Positions 1-5,817 of a DNA stretch of 5,817 nucleotides are shown here, piece after piece. The notes below the pieces were generated by a model. The model saw only the letters and a program-made list of their open reading frames with translations. It was not told the origin of the DNA and did no database searches. Every line of letters starts with the position of its first letter. Positions within the stretch are counted from its first letter, which is position 1. Position numbers and translations under genes: made by a program. Source of the stretch: Pseudomonadota bacterium (GTDB lineage Bacteria; Pseudomonadota; Alphaproteobacteria; Rhodospirillales; Casp-alpha2); contig JAQBZY010000116.1 of the NCBI GenBank assembly GCA_027620395.1, forward strand, positions 1 through 5,817, given 5' to 3'.

Positions 1-1
1 G

Positions 2-289
2 GGCGCCAACCGAATCGGTGCTAGTCGGCTTTTTCAGTTCGCCAAGGCCCTCGGTGTTCCGGTCGGCTATTTCTTCTCCGATCTCGATGACCGTCTTGGC
101 GACCCCCGGGCGGGCTACGAAATCGGGCTCATGTTCGCGGCTACCGGGATGCCCTCGACAGTGGCCGAAAACCGGCGTGAAACCATCGAATTGATCCGCG
201 CCTTCAACCGCATCGGCGACCCCAGGCTTAGGTCTGCCGTGCAACGGATGGCCGAATTCCTGGCCTCAGCCGCCACCGGCCCCCGCTAA
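2..289 (+). CDS. XRE-family helix-turn-helix transcriptional regulator, C-terminal part (5' end outside window)
   Basis: The frame is open from the window edge to a TAA stop, giving the last 95 residues. It begins with GANRIGASRLFQFAKALGVP followed by VGYFFSDLDD. This is the usual end of an XRE/Cro-C1 type DNA-binding domain: the recognition-helix tail, then the last helix with the A-x-x-L-x-V-P-x-x-Y-F-F pattern. After a linker comes a helical tail (ETIELIRAFNRIGDPRLRSA) ending near MAEFLASAA. As I recall, alphaproteobacterial XRE regulators of about 130-150 residues share this tail, so about a third of the protein is probably missing. It should be a cytoplasmic repressor or activator with an unknown target. 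It lies 256 bases upstream of tkt on the same strand, so it could regulate the sugar-phosphate operon, but nothing in the sequence proves this. The family call is secure; the role is not. Confidence 0.85.
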   Translation, partial: GANRIGASRLFQFAKALGVPVGYFFSDLDDRLGDPRAGYEIGLMFAATGMPSTVAENRRETIELIRAFNRIGDPRLRSAVQRMAEFLASAATGPR

Positions 290-290
290 G

Positions 291-310
291 CCGTCGGCAG
301 CCACCGGCGG
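291..310 (+). terminator. GC-rich hairpin directly after the regulator stop codon, possible terminator
   Basis: CCGTCGG (291-297) can pair with CCGGCGG (304-310) over a 6-base loop, giving a 7-bp stem with one G-U pair, two bases after the TAA stop. A second, overlapping choice is CCGGC (304-308) with GCCGG (313-317). No T-run follows (the next bases are GTGCCGGGAA), so it is not a classical intrinsic terminator. It may only protect the 3' end or assist factor-dependent termination. Confidence 0.3.
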
Positions 311-407
311 GTGCCGGGAAGGGGTGGAAAAGTAACGAAAAGTCGGTTCCCCGGCTTGCCCGAGCCGCCCTGAGAATGTATTCATCGACGCTGAATTCTG
401 TCTCTCG

Positions 408-430
408 GAACGCTGCCTGCAGCGGCGTTC
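408..430 (+). promoter_or_regulatory. Stem-loop in the tkt upstream region
   Basis: GAACGCTGC (408-416) pairs with GCGGCGTTC (422-430) around a 5-base loop CTGCA. The stem is 9 bp with one T-G wobble. It lies about 115 bases upstream of the tkt start codon. As DNA it could be an operator-like inverted repeat; as RNA, a leader hairpin. The bases after it (TTCCTGGG) are not a T-run, so a simple terminator is unlikely. No function can be assigned from sequence alone. Confidence 0.3.
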
Positions 431-452
431 TTCCTGGGCTGAGATGGACCGA

Positions 453-458
453 TATAGT
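453..458 (+). promoter_or_regulatory. Possible -10 element for the tkt operon
   Basis: TATAGT matches the sigma-70 consensus TATAAT at five of six positions and lies about 90 bases upstream of tkt. The expected -35 region (about 428-436, TTCTTCCTG) resembles TTGACA poorly and overlaps the end of the 408-430 stem-loop. This is a weak candidate; the real promoter may lie elsewhere in the gap. Confidence 0.2.
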
Positions 459-545
459 CCTGGGAAGAAACGAGGGTATTAACCTTTTGTCTATTCGACC
501 ATCAATTGGAACGGGCAGCCATATCGGCCCAGAGGAATCCAAGGC

Positions 546-2564
546 ATGACGTCTGCGGCGACGATTACGAAACCCGGCGCTGAGCAGCCGATGGCATTTC
601 GGATGGCGAACGCTGTTCGTTTTCTTTCCGCCGACGCGGTTCAGAAAGCCAATTCCGGCCATCCCGGGATGCCGATGGGCATGGCTGACGCGGCGACGGT
701 CCTGTTCACGCGGTTCTTGAAATTCGACGCCGGCGATCCGGCTTGGCCGGACCGGGACCGGTTCGTGCTGTCGGCCGGACACGGCTCAATGCTGCTCTAT
801 TCAGCGCTGCATCTTCTTGGCTATGCCGACATGCCCTTGGAGCAGCTTCGCAACTTCCGCCAACTCGGCTCGCATACTGCTGGCCACCCGGAATACGGCC
901 ACGCGGCGGGAATCGAGACCACCACCGGTCCGCTCGGCCAGGGGATCGCCACTGCCGTCGGCATGGCCTTGGCCGAACGGCTGATGAATGCGCGTTTCGG
1001 GGACGACCTGGTCGATCATTATACCTATGTGATTGCTGGCGATGGCTGCCTGATGGAAGGGCTGAGCCACGAAGCCATATCGTTCGCCGGGCACCTGCGG
1101 CTGGCCAAGCTGATCGTGCTTTTCGACGACAATGCGATCTCCATCGATGGCGCCACCAATCTATCTGTAAGCGATGATCAGCAGACCCGCTTCGAGGCGT
1201 CGGGCTGGCATGTGCAGGCGGTCGACGGTCACGACCCCGAGGCTGTCGCGGCGGCTATCCAGGCGGCGAAGGCTATCGACCGGCCGTCGATGATCGCGTG
1301 CAAGACGACGATCGGTTTCGGTGCGCCGAAGAAGGCGGGGACGGCGTCGACGCACGGCTCGCCATTAGGTGACGAGGAAATCGCCGGCGCCCGCGCGGCG
1401 CTCGGCTGGACGGCGCCACCGTTCGAGATTCCCGCCGATGTGCTGGCGGAATGGCGGACGGCGGGTGCACGGGGCCTGGCGGCGAGGGACGCTTGGCAGG
1501 CCCGCCTCGCAAACGCGCCCCAGGATCGCCGGGCCGAGTTCGAGCGCACTGTTGCCGGCAAACTGCCGGCCGGTTGGAAGGACGCCGTCGCTACCCACAA
1601 GCGGAAGGTCTCGGCCGAGAAGCCAAAATGGGCGACGCGGCAAGCATCCGGCGAGGCGCTGGCGGTGTTGACTCCGGTGATCCCCGAACTTATCTCGGGC
1701 TCGGCCGATCTGACCGGGTCCAACAATACCAAGACCCCCGACACCAAGCCGGTGACGCCGGAGGACTTTTCCGGGCGTTACATTCACTACGGGGTTCGTG
1801 AGCACGGCATGGCGGCGGCGATGAACGGCATCGCGTTGCATGGCGGTCTGATCCCCTTGAGCGGCACATTCCTGGTCTTTGCCGACTACATGCGGGCCGC
1901 GATGCGGCTGTCGGCCTTGATGGGGCAGCGGGTCGTATACGTGCTGACGCACGATTCGATCGGTCTCGGCGAGGACGGTCCGACGCATCAACCGGTCGAG
2001 ACTCTGGCGACACTGCGTGCGATGCCGAATTTCCTCCTGTTCCGTCCCTGCGACGGTGTCGAGGCGGCGGAATGCTGGGAGCTGGCGCTCGATAACGACG
2101 GCGGTCCCTCGGGCATGGCCCTGAGCCGGCAGGGCGTCCCGACGCTCAGAACCGAGCACACTGACGATAACCTGTCGGCTCGGGGTGGCTATGTCTTGGC
2201 CGAAGCCAAGGCCGGTCCTCGCCGGGTGACGATCCTGGCCACCGGTTCCGAGGTGCAGATTGCCGTCGCCGCCAAGGAGGTGCTTGAATCCGAAGGGATT
2301 GGCGCGGCCGTGGTCTCGATGCCGTGCTGGGAACTGTTCGATCAGCAGGATGCTGCCTACCGGGCCAAGGTGCTCGGCCCGAGTTCGGTTCGGATTGCCG
2401 TCGAGGCGGCGGTCGGGTTCGGATGGGACCGCTACATCGGTCCCGACGGCGCATTTATCGGCATGCAGGGCTTTGGCGCCTCGGCGCCGGCCGGTAAACT
2501 CTACGAACACTTTGGAATTACGTCCGCGGCGGTGGTTGCCGCGGCCAAGCAACGACTCGCCTAA
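546..2564 (+). CDS. tkt: Transketolase
   Basis: This is a 672-residue thiamine-diphosphate enzyme that moves two-carbon ketol units between sugar phosphates (xylulose 5-phosphate donor; ribose 5-phosphate or erythrose 4-phosphate acceptor) in the cytoplasm. All expected landmarks are present in order: SGHPGMPMG with His39, AGHGS with His79, TTGPLGQG (126-133), and the cofactor motif GDG (165-167) running to DDN (194-196). Then come STHGSPLG with His270, catalytic Glu419 in [10 protein letters not shown], the second signature [11 protein letters not shown] (475-485) with His481, and FRPCDG (499-504). The pyrimidine-binding domain covers roughly 360-540 and the C-terminal domain roughly 550-672. 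The length is normal for bacterial transketolases, about 660-670. The ATG is preceded by AGAGGA (531-536) with 9 bases of spacing. A second ATG at residue 16 lacks a comparable site. It is the first gene of a likely operon with fba and rpe. The TktA and CbbT isoforms cannot be told apart from sequence alone. Confidence 0.97.
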   Translation: MTSAATITKPGAEQPMAFRMANAVRFLSADAVQKANSGHPGMPMGMADAATVLFTRFLKFDAGDPAWPDRDRFVLSAGHGSMLLYSALHLLGYADMPLEQLRNFRQLGSHTAGHPEYGHAAGIETTTGPLGQGIATAVGMALAERLMNARFGDDLVDHYTYVIAGDGCLMEGLSHEAISFAGHLRLAKLIVLFDDNAISIDGATNLSVSDDQQTRFEASGWHVQAVDGHDPEAVAAAIQAAKAIDRPSMIACKTTIGFGAPKKAGTASTHGSPLGDEEIAGARAALGWTAPPFEIPADVLAEWRTAGARGLAARDAWQARLANAPQDRRAEFERTVAGKLPAGWKDAVATHKRKVSAEKPKWATRQASGEALAVLTPVIPELISGSADLTGSNNTKTPDTKPVTPEDFSGRYIHYGVREHGMAAAMNGIALHGGLIPLSGTFLVFADYMRAAMRLSALMGQRVVYVLTHDSIGLGEDGPTHQPVETLATLRAMPNFLLFRPCDGVEAAECWELALDNDGGPSGMALSRQGVPTLRTEHTDDNLSARGGYVLAEAKAGPRRVTILATGSEVQIAVAAKEVLESEGIGAAVVSMPCWELFDQQDAAYRAKVLGPSSVRIAVEAAVGFGWDRYIGPDGAFIGMQGFGASAPAGKLYEHFGITSAAVVAAAKQRLA

Positions 2565-2594
2565 CCGCATCCGGCGGGCGCGAGCGAAGAGGTC

Positions 2595-2600
2595 GGAGGA
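2595..2600 (+). promoter_or_regulatory. Ribosome binding site that fixes the fba start
   Basis: GGAGGA lies 7 bases before the ATG at 2608. The reading frame stays open far upstream, back inside tkt to about 2260, so this strong site and the point where aldolase similarity begins decide the start. The 43 bases between tkt and fba contain no terminator-like hairpin with a T-run. Confidence 0.85.
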
Positions 2601-2607
2601 ATCAGAG

Positions 2608-3615
2608 ATGAACAAAGATGAATTAGCCGCAACTGCGAACGCGATGGTCGCTGCCAACCGGGGTTTGCTTGCCGCCGATGAAAGCACCGGCACCATGGGC
2701 AAACGTTTGCAGTCGATCGGGGTCGAGAATGCCGAGGACAAGCGCCGTGATTACCGCGAGATGCTGTTCCGCGCCAAGGGCATCGGCCAGTACATCTCTG
2801 GCGTGATCCTGTATGACGAAACGATCCGCCAAAAAGCCGCCGACGGCACGCCCTTGGTCGATCTTCTGAAAGCCGAAAAGGTTATCCCCGGCATCAAGGT
2901 CGACGCCGGCGCCAAGGATTTGCCTGGCCGTCCCGGCGAACAGATCACCGAAGGCCTGGATGGCCTGCCGAAGCGGGTCGCCGAGTACTATGAGCTGGGG
3001 GCGCGCTTTGCCAAGTGGCGCGCGGTCATCGATATCGGTGCTGGAATCCCGAGCAATCATGCGGTTCACGTCAACGCACACGCTTTGGCGCGGTACGCCA
3101 AGATTTGCCAAGAAGGCGGATTGACGCCGATCGTCGAACCGGAAGTGCTGATGGACGGCGAGCATGACATCGTCCGCTGCCAGGAGGTCACCGAGGAAGT
3201 GCTGGAGGCGGTATATCGGGAACTGCACCTGCAACAGGTCTTTCTTGAAGGCACGATCCTGAAGCCGAACATGGTCACCGCCGGCAAGAAGTGTGCGACG
3301 CAGGCCGGCCCGGACGAAATCGCGGCCAGGACCTTGGAAACGCTCCGGCGCAAAGTGCCTTCGGCGGTTCCGGGCATCATGTTCCTTTCTGGCGGCCAGT
3401 CCGAGGAAGATGCGACGCTGCATCTTCACTTGATGAATGCCGCCGGTCCGCAGCCTTGGAAACTCAGCTTCTCCTATGGCCGGGCGTTGCAGCAAAGTGC
3501 CTTGCAGGCATGGGGCGGAAACAATGCCAATCTGGATGCTGGCAAGGCCGCAATTCTCGAACGCGCCCGGGCCAACAGCCAGGCTTGCGCCGGCGCCTAC
3601 AAGAAGGCGGCATGA
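2608..3615 (+). CDS. fba: Class I fructose-bisphosphate aldolase, eukaryotic type
   Basis: This 335-residue Schiff-base aldolase reversibly joins dihydroxyacetone phosphate to glyceraldehyde 3-phosphate. Many family members also accept erythrose 4-phosphate to give sedoheptulose 1,7-bisphosphate. It aligns by eye with rabbit muscle aldolase along its length. LAADESTGT holds Asp24 (rabbit Asp33), GIKVD holds Lys98 (Lys107) and FAKWR holds Lys136 (Lys146). PIVEPE holds Glu177 and Glu179 (Glu187 and Glu189), and [11 protein letters not shown] holds Lys219, the Schiff-base lysine (Lys229). FLSGGQSEE (259-267) and SFSYGRALQ (287-295) complete the phosphate-binding site. No metal-dependent class II motifs are seen. 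It ends at YKKAA and lacks the tail ending in tyrosine found in animal aldolases. The start is set by GGAGGA. The gene follows tkt by 43 bases and overlaps rpe by four, so the three are probably co-transcribed. Confidence 0.96.
   Translation: MNKDELAATANAMVAANRGLLAADESTGTMGKRLQSIGVENAEDKRRDYREMLFRAKGIGQYISGVILYDETIRQKAADGTPLVDLLKAEKVIPGIKVDAGAKDLPGRPGEQITEGLDGLPKRVAEYYELGARFAKWRAVIDIGAGIPSNHAVHVNAHALARYAKICQEGGLTPIVEPEVLMDGEHDIVRCQEVTEEVLEAVYRELHLQQVFLEGTILKPNMVTAGKKCATQAGPDEIAARTLETLRRKVPSAVPGIMFLSGGQSEEDATLHLHLMNAAGPQPWKLSFSYGRALQQSALQAWGGNNANLDAGKAAILERARANSQACAGAYKKAA
3601..3607 (+). promoter_or_regulatory. Ribosome binding site for rpe inside the end of fba
   Basis: AAGAAGG lies within the last codons of fba, 4 bases before the ATG at 3612. 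It is 13 bases from the alternative ATG at 3621, so the spacing favours the first start. The ATGA overlap (3612-3615) suggests that ribosomes ending fba re-initiate on rpe. Confidence 0.55.
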
Positions 3616-4271
3616 CGGCCATGGGCATCAAGATCGCCCCTTCGATCCTGTCGGCCGATTTCGCACGGCTCGGCGAGGAACTGCGGGCGATTGATGCTGC
3701 GGGGTGCGACTATATCCACATCGACGTGATGGATGGCCATTTTGTGCCGAACCTGACGTTCGGGCCGCCGGTGATTGAAAAGCTCCGCCCGCACACCAAA
3801 AAGCCGTTTGACGTGCATCTGATGATTGACCCGGCGCAGCCATCGCTGGCCGATTATGCCAAGGCCGGTGCCGATATCATCACCGTTCATGCCGAGGCCG
3901 ACAAACATTTGCACCGCAGCCTGCAAATGATCCGCGGACTTGGCAAGAAGGCGGGGGTTTCGCTCAATCCCGGGACGCCGGAAAGCACCATCGCCGAGGT
4001 TCTCGATCTGGTCGATCTGATCTTGGTGATGAGCGTCAATCCTGGGTTCGGCGGACAAAGCTTCATCGCGTCTTCTCTGGGTAAGATCAAGCGTGTCCGC
4101 GATATGATCGGCGGCCGGAAGATTGAGATCGAAGTCGACGGCGGCGTCAATGCCGACACCATCGGCGATGCCGTATCGGCCGGTGCCAACGTCATCGTCG
4201 CCGGTAGTGCCGTGTTCAAGGGCGGCGATTACGCCAAGACCATCGGCGCATTGCGCACCGCCGCCGGCTGA
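3612..4271 (+). CDS. rpe: Ribulose-phosphate 3-epimerase
   Basis: This 219-residue TIM-barrel metalloenzyme interconverts D-ribulose 5-phosphate and D-xylulose 5-phosphate in the cytoplasm, supplying the donor substrate for transketolase. It starts with [10 protein letters not shown] (8-17), the family's first strand. The metal ligands are visible: His36 and Asp38 in [13 protein letters not shown], His69 in FDVHLM, and Asp176 in EVDGGVN, where Asp38 and Asp176 are also the acid/base pair. The signature [13 protein letters not shown] (139-151) and the phosphate-binding end VAGSAVF (196-202) are intact. The length is typical at about 220. The start at 3612 overlaps the fba stop as ATGA; a start at 3621 would remove only three residues. 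It is the last gene of the tkt-fba-rpe unit and ends one base short of the convergent exporter gene's stop codon. Confidence 0.97.
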   Translation: MTAMGIKIAPSILSADFARLGEELRAIDAAGCDYIHIDVMDGHFVPNLTFGPPVIEKLRPHTKKPFDVHLMIDPAQPSLADYAKAGADIITVHAEADKHLHRSLQMIRGLGKKAGVSLNPGTPESTIAEVLDLVDLILVMSVNPGFGGQSFIASSLGKIKRVRDMIGGRKIEIEVDGGVNADTIGDAVSAGANVIVAGSAVFKGGDYAKTIGALRTAAG

Positions 4272-4272
4272 T

Positions 4273-5184
4273 TTAGCCGATGATCGCCGTCACCGAGTAA
4301 AGATCGGCTGGCGGCACGATCAACTCGTAAACCAGTTTCATGCACACGCCGATGACGACCATGGCCAACAGGCCGCGCAGCTCTTCGCCCTTCATCTTGG
4401 CACCGAATGCGGTGCCGAACTGGGCGCCGACGACGCCGCCGACGATCAGCACCAGCGCCAAAAGAATATCGACCGTCTGATTGCTGGCGGCCTGCAATAT
4501 CGTGACGTTGGCGGTGACGAAGATGATCTGAAACAACGATGTGCCGACCACCATCATCGTCGGCATGAACAGCAAATAGATCATCGCCGGCACCATCACG
4601 AAGCCGCCGCCGACGCCCATCACGGCGGACAGCACGCCAACCAGAAACCCGATCGATAGCGGCAGCAAGGCGCTAATATAAAGGCGCGACTTTCGAAATT
4701 TGATCTTGAACGGAAGTCCGTGTGTCCAATTGTGGGAGTGGCTTTTTTTGCGGATATTGTGCTTGCGCTGTAGCACGGCCTTGATGCTTTCGATCATCAT
4801 CAGGACGCCGATGATCCCCAAAAACACGACGTAGCAAAGTTTGACAACCAGGTCGACTTGGCCGATTTGCTTTAGAAATGAGAACAGAAACACGCCGCAT
4901 GTCGAGCCAACCATGCCGCCGATCAGCAGAACGACGCCCATTTTGAGATCGACATTACCGCGCCGCCAGTGCGCGAGAACGCCCGAGATCGAGCCGGCGA
5001 CGATTTGGTTGGCGCCGGTGGCCACCGCGACAGCGGGCGGTACGCCGATGAAAATCAGCAGTGGCGTCATCAAAAAGCCGCCGCCAACACCGAACATCCC
5101 CGACAGCAGGCCGATGGCGCCGCCAATGCCGAGTAGAACGAACACGTTCACCGAAATTTCGGAGATCGGAAGATAAATGTGCAT
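4273..5184 (-). CDS. TauE/SafE-family membrane transporter (putative sulfite/organosulfur anion exporter)
   Basis: This 303-residue inner-membrane protein has the two-fold repeat of the TauE/SafE family. FGVGGGFLMTP (31-41) in the first half is mirrored by MGVGGGFVMVP (189-199) in the second. Hydrophobic segments lie near 13-47, 50-70, 82-104, 111-135, 170-190, 193-232, 238-260 and 271-291, giving about eight membrane spans. A basic, histidine-containing loop (about 139-168; His142, 149, 151 and 155) joins the halves. Family members are linked to export of sulfite, sulfoacetate or similar anions, but the substrate here is unknown. The ATG start fits the MHIYLPISE opening I recall from alphaproteobacterial relatives; the ribosome site is weak (AGG, 5193-5191). 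It follows the stress-protein gene by 30 bases in the same direction, so the two are probably one operon. Confidence 0.9.
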   Translation of the reverse strand: MHIYLPISEISVNVFVLLGIGGAIGLLSGMFGVGGGFLMTPLLIFIGVPPAVAVATGANQIVAGSISGVLAHWRRGNVDLKMGVVLLIGGMVGSTCGVFLFSFLKQIGQVDLVVKLCYVVFLGIIGVLMMIESIKAVLQRKHNIRKKSHSHNWTHGLPFKIKFRKSRLYISALLPLSIGFLVGVLSAVMGVGGGFVMVPAMIYLLFMPTMMVVGTSLFQIIFVTANVTILQAASNQTVDILLALVLIVGGVVGAQFGTAFGAKMKGEELRGLLAMVVIGVCMKLVYELIVPPADLYSVTAIIG

Positions 5185-5214
5185 GCAGAACCTAAGTCGG
5201 CGCCGGGCAGATGA

Positions 5215-5736
5215 TCAGGTGATCGCGGCGATATCGTCCTCTGACAGATTGCCGGGGACAATCGTGACCGGCACACGCAAGCGGCCGGCCATTTTTTCGA
5301 CCAGATAGGTGACGAGAGGCCCTGGTCCATCGGTCCCGGTGGCCGCGCCGAGCACCAGCAGGGATACGCCTGCTTCTTCTTCGATCAATTTGACCACTTC
5401 CTCGCCGACGGTCCCTTCGCGGATATAGAGCGCTGGGACTTGACCGGTGCGCTTCTGGACCACCGAGGCAACGACGTTGAGCATCTCCTCGGCCTCGGCC
5501 CGGGCCTCGTCGCGCATCCGCTCGCCGATGGCCATCCAATGCTGAAATTCAGCCGGCTGAACGATGTACAGCAAGGCTACCCGGCCATTGGTGTTGACGG
5601 CTCGGCGGCAAGCAAACTGAAGCGCGGCGGCGAATTCCTCCGACTCGTCGACGACGCAAAGAAACGTCCGGCCGGTCGGCCGCTTTTCTTTGGGGTCGAC
5701 ATTATTCTGATCAGTATTTTCGCTCATATCACTCAT
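5215..5736 (-). CDS. Universal stress protein (UspA-like) family protein
   Basis: This 173-residue soluble protein has one Usp-type alpha/beta domain. TFLCVVDESEEF (24-35) is strand 1 with the nucleotide-binding Asp of the V-D-x-S motif. GRVALLYIVQP (51-61) is strand 2, followed by a long charged helix (about 70-95). VPALYIREGTVGEEVVKLIE (100-119) and VSLLVLGA (124-131) are the middle strands, and RVPVTIVPG (154-162) is the last. The usual G-x2-G-x9-G-(S/T) ATP loop is replaced by GAATGTDGPGP (130-140), so ATP binding is uncertain. The in-frame region extends upstream to an ATG at 5778, but AGGA (5744-5741) and the domain boundary point to the ATG at 5736; another ATG at 5727 is possible. The start overlaps the stop of an upstream gene, and tauE follows 30 bases downstream. 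A role in stress response linked to the exporter is inferred from position only. Confidence 0.88.
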   Translation of the reverse strand: MSDMSENTDQNNVDPKEKRPTGRTFLCVVDESEEFAAALQFACRRAVNTNGRVALLYIVQPAEFQHWMAIGERMRDEARAEAEEMLNVVASVVQKRTGQVPALYIREGTVGEEVVKLIEEEAGVSLLVLGAATGTDGPGPLVTYLVEKMAGRLRVPVTIVPGNLSEDDIAAIT

Positions 5737-5816
5737 GATTTCCTGAATGCCGCATTTGCCAGCCATCCTGCCGCACATGCGATCAAGACGGCAACAATAC
5801 CGTAGGCCAGTGCTTG
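5733..5816 (-). CDS. C-terminal end of a membrane-anchored protein, partial (5' end outside window)
   Basis: On the minus strand, one frame runs from the window edge to a TGA stop and gives 27 residues: QALAYGIVAVLIACAAGWLA followed by NAAFRKS. This is a hydrophobic helix long enough to cross a membrane, ended by a short positive tail, which suits a C-terminal anchor. Its TGA shares the ATGA overlap with the stress-protein start (5736-5733), the same coupling seen at fba-rpe. That supports a real gene rather than chance. From memory, proteins of the TIGR02186 family often neighbour TauE/SafE exporters in alphaproteobacteria and end in such a helix, so this is the leading guess. The fragment is too short to prove it. 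Confidence 0.6.
   Translation of the reverse strand, partial: QALAYGIVAVLIACAAGWLANAAFRKS
5741..5744 (-). promoter_or_regulatory. Ribosome binding site that decides the stress-protein start
   Basis: Reading the minus strand, AGGA is followed by AATC and then the ATG at 5736. The upstream in-frame ATGs at 5778 and 5766 would add residues (MCGRMAGKCG and onward) that do not look like a Usp N-terminus, and they fall inside the coding end of the preceding gene. Confidence 0.6.
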
Positions 5817-5817
5817 G

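Larger units (their letters stand above)
290..545. other. Non-coding gap between the regulator and tkt; probable operon leader
   Basis: No credible gene lies in these 256 bases on either strand. The minus-strand open frame crossing it is Arg-rich and runs on antisense to tkt. The region must hold the promoter of the tkt operon unless transcription reads through from the regulator. I see the hairpin after the regulator stop, an imperfect palindrome GAATGTATTC (374-383), a stem-loop at 408-430, and a TATAGT hexamer (453-458) that resembles a -10 box but has no good -35 partner. The short inverted repeat CCGATAT (449-455) / ATATCGG (521-527) lies just before the tkt Shine-Dalgarno sequence. I do not recognise a riboswitch or a known operator. 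Confidence 0.6.

Noticed and set aside
272..308. A 9-base direct repeat GCCACCGGC at 272-280 and 300-308.
   Set aside because: It is short, in GC-rich DNA, with the first copy inside coding sequence. There is no sign of target-site duplication or a mobile element between the copies.
228..782. A minus-strand open frame covering the gap before tkt.
   Set aside because: It overlaps the ends of two plus-strand genes and the probable promoter, is Arg-rich and low in complexity, and shows no domain.
2260..2607. An upstream in-frame extension of fba into the end of tkt.
   Set aside because: The extension is antisense-like, Arg- and Pro-rich sequence in another frame of tkt. Aldolase similarity and a strong GGAGGA site place the start at 2608.
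1365..2741. A 458-codon open frame on the minus strand, antisense to tkt.
   Set aside because: It lies almost wholly opposite a clear transketolase gene, has Arg-, His- and Gly-rich composition, shows no recognisable motif and has no ribosome site. Long antisense frames are common in GC-rich coding DNA.
2623..3495. A 290-codon open frame on the minus strand, antisense to fba.
   Set aside because: It mirrors the aldolase codons, has no family motif and starts without a ribosome site, so it is a shadow.
4123..4659. A plus-strand open frame crossing the rpe-tauE junction.
   Set aside because: It is in a different frame from rpe and antisense to a well-supported membrane protein. Its His- and Asp-rich sequence is typical of an antisense reading.
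5440..5805. A plus-strand open frame opposite the stress-protein gene.
   Set aside because: The minus strand carries a recognisable Usp domain with a ribosome site, while this frame has neither motif nor start signal.

Overview
The window looks like chromosomal DNA from an alphaproteobacterium, most plausibly a Rhodospirillales-type organism. This rests on high GC codon use, the flavour of the partial XRE-family regulator, and the TauE-family exporter and stress-protein pair, which match my memory of proteins from that group. No mobile element, tRNA, rRNA, CRISPR array or phage gene is visible. The content is mostly ordinary metabolism.

Layout, left to right. (1) Positions 2-289, plus strand: the 3' end of an XRE-type helix-turn-helix regulator whose N-terminus lies outside the window. 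(2) Positions 290-545: a 256-base non-coding gap with GC-rich hairpins and probably the promoter and leader of the next operon. (3) Positions 546-4271, plus strand: a compact three-gene sugar-phosphate operon of transketolase (tkt), eukaryotic-type class I fructose-bisphosphate aldolase (fba) and ribulose-phosphate 3-epimerase (rpe). The gaps are 43 bases and then a 4-base ATGA overlap. (4) Positions 4273-5816, minus strand: a convergent operon, read right to left. It holds the C-terminal end of a membrane-anchored protein, a universal-stress-type protein (ATGA overlap) and a TauE/SafE-family membrane exporter (30-base gap). The exporter's stop codon is one base from the stop of rpe.

The three plus-strand enzymes cover the carbon-shuffling part of the non-oxidative pentose phosphate or Calvin-type regeneration pathway. 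Transketolase moves two-carbon units, aldolase joins DHAP to an aldose phosphate (glyceraldehyde 3-phosphate, and in many family members erythrose 4-phosphate), and the epimerase interconverts ribulose 5-phosphate and xylulose 5-phosphate. The gap and pgk genes that often sit between tkt and fba in related bacteria are absent here. The minus-strand genes look like an unrelated unit for export of a sulfur-containing or other small organic anion together with a stress protein; the substrate cannot be read from sequence.

I looked for an undescribed system and did not find a convincing one. The items most worth checking are the unusual tkt-fba-rpe gene set, the stop-to-stop junction with no terminator, and the partial membrane gene at the right edge.
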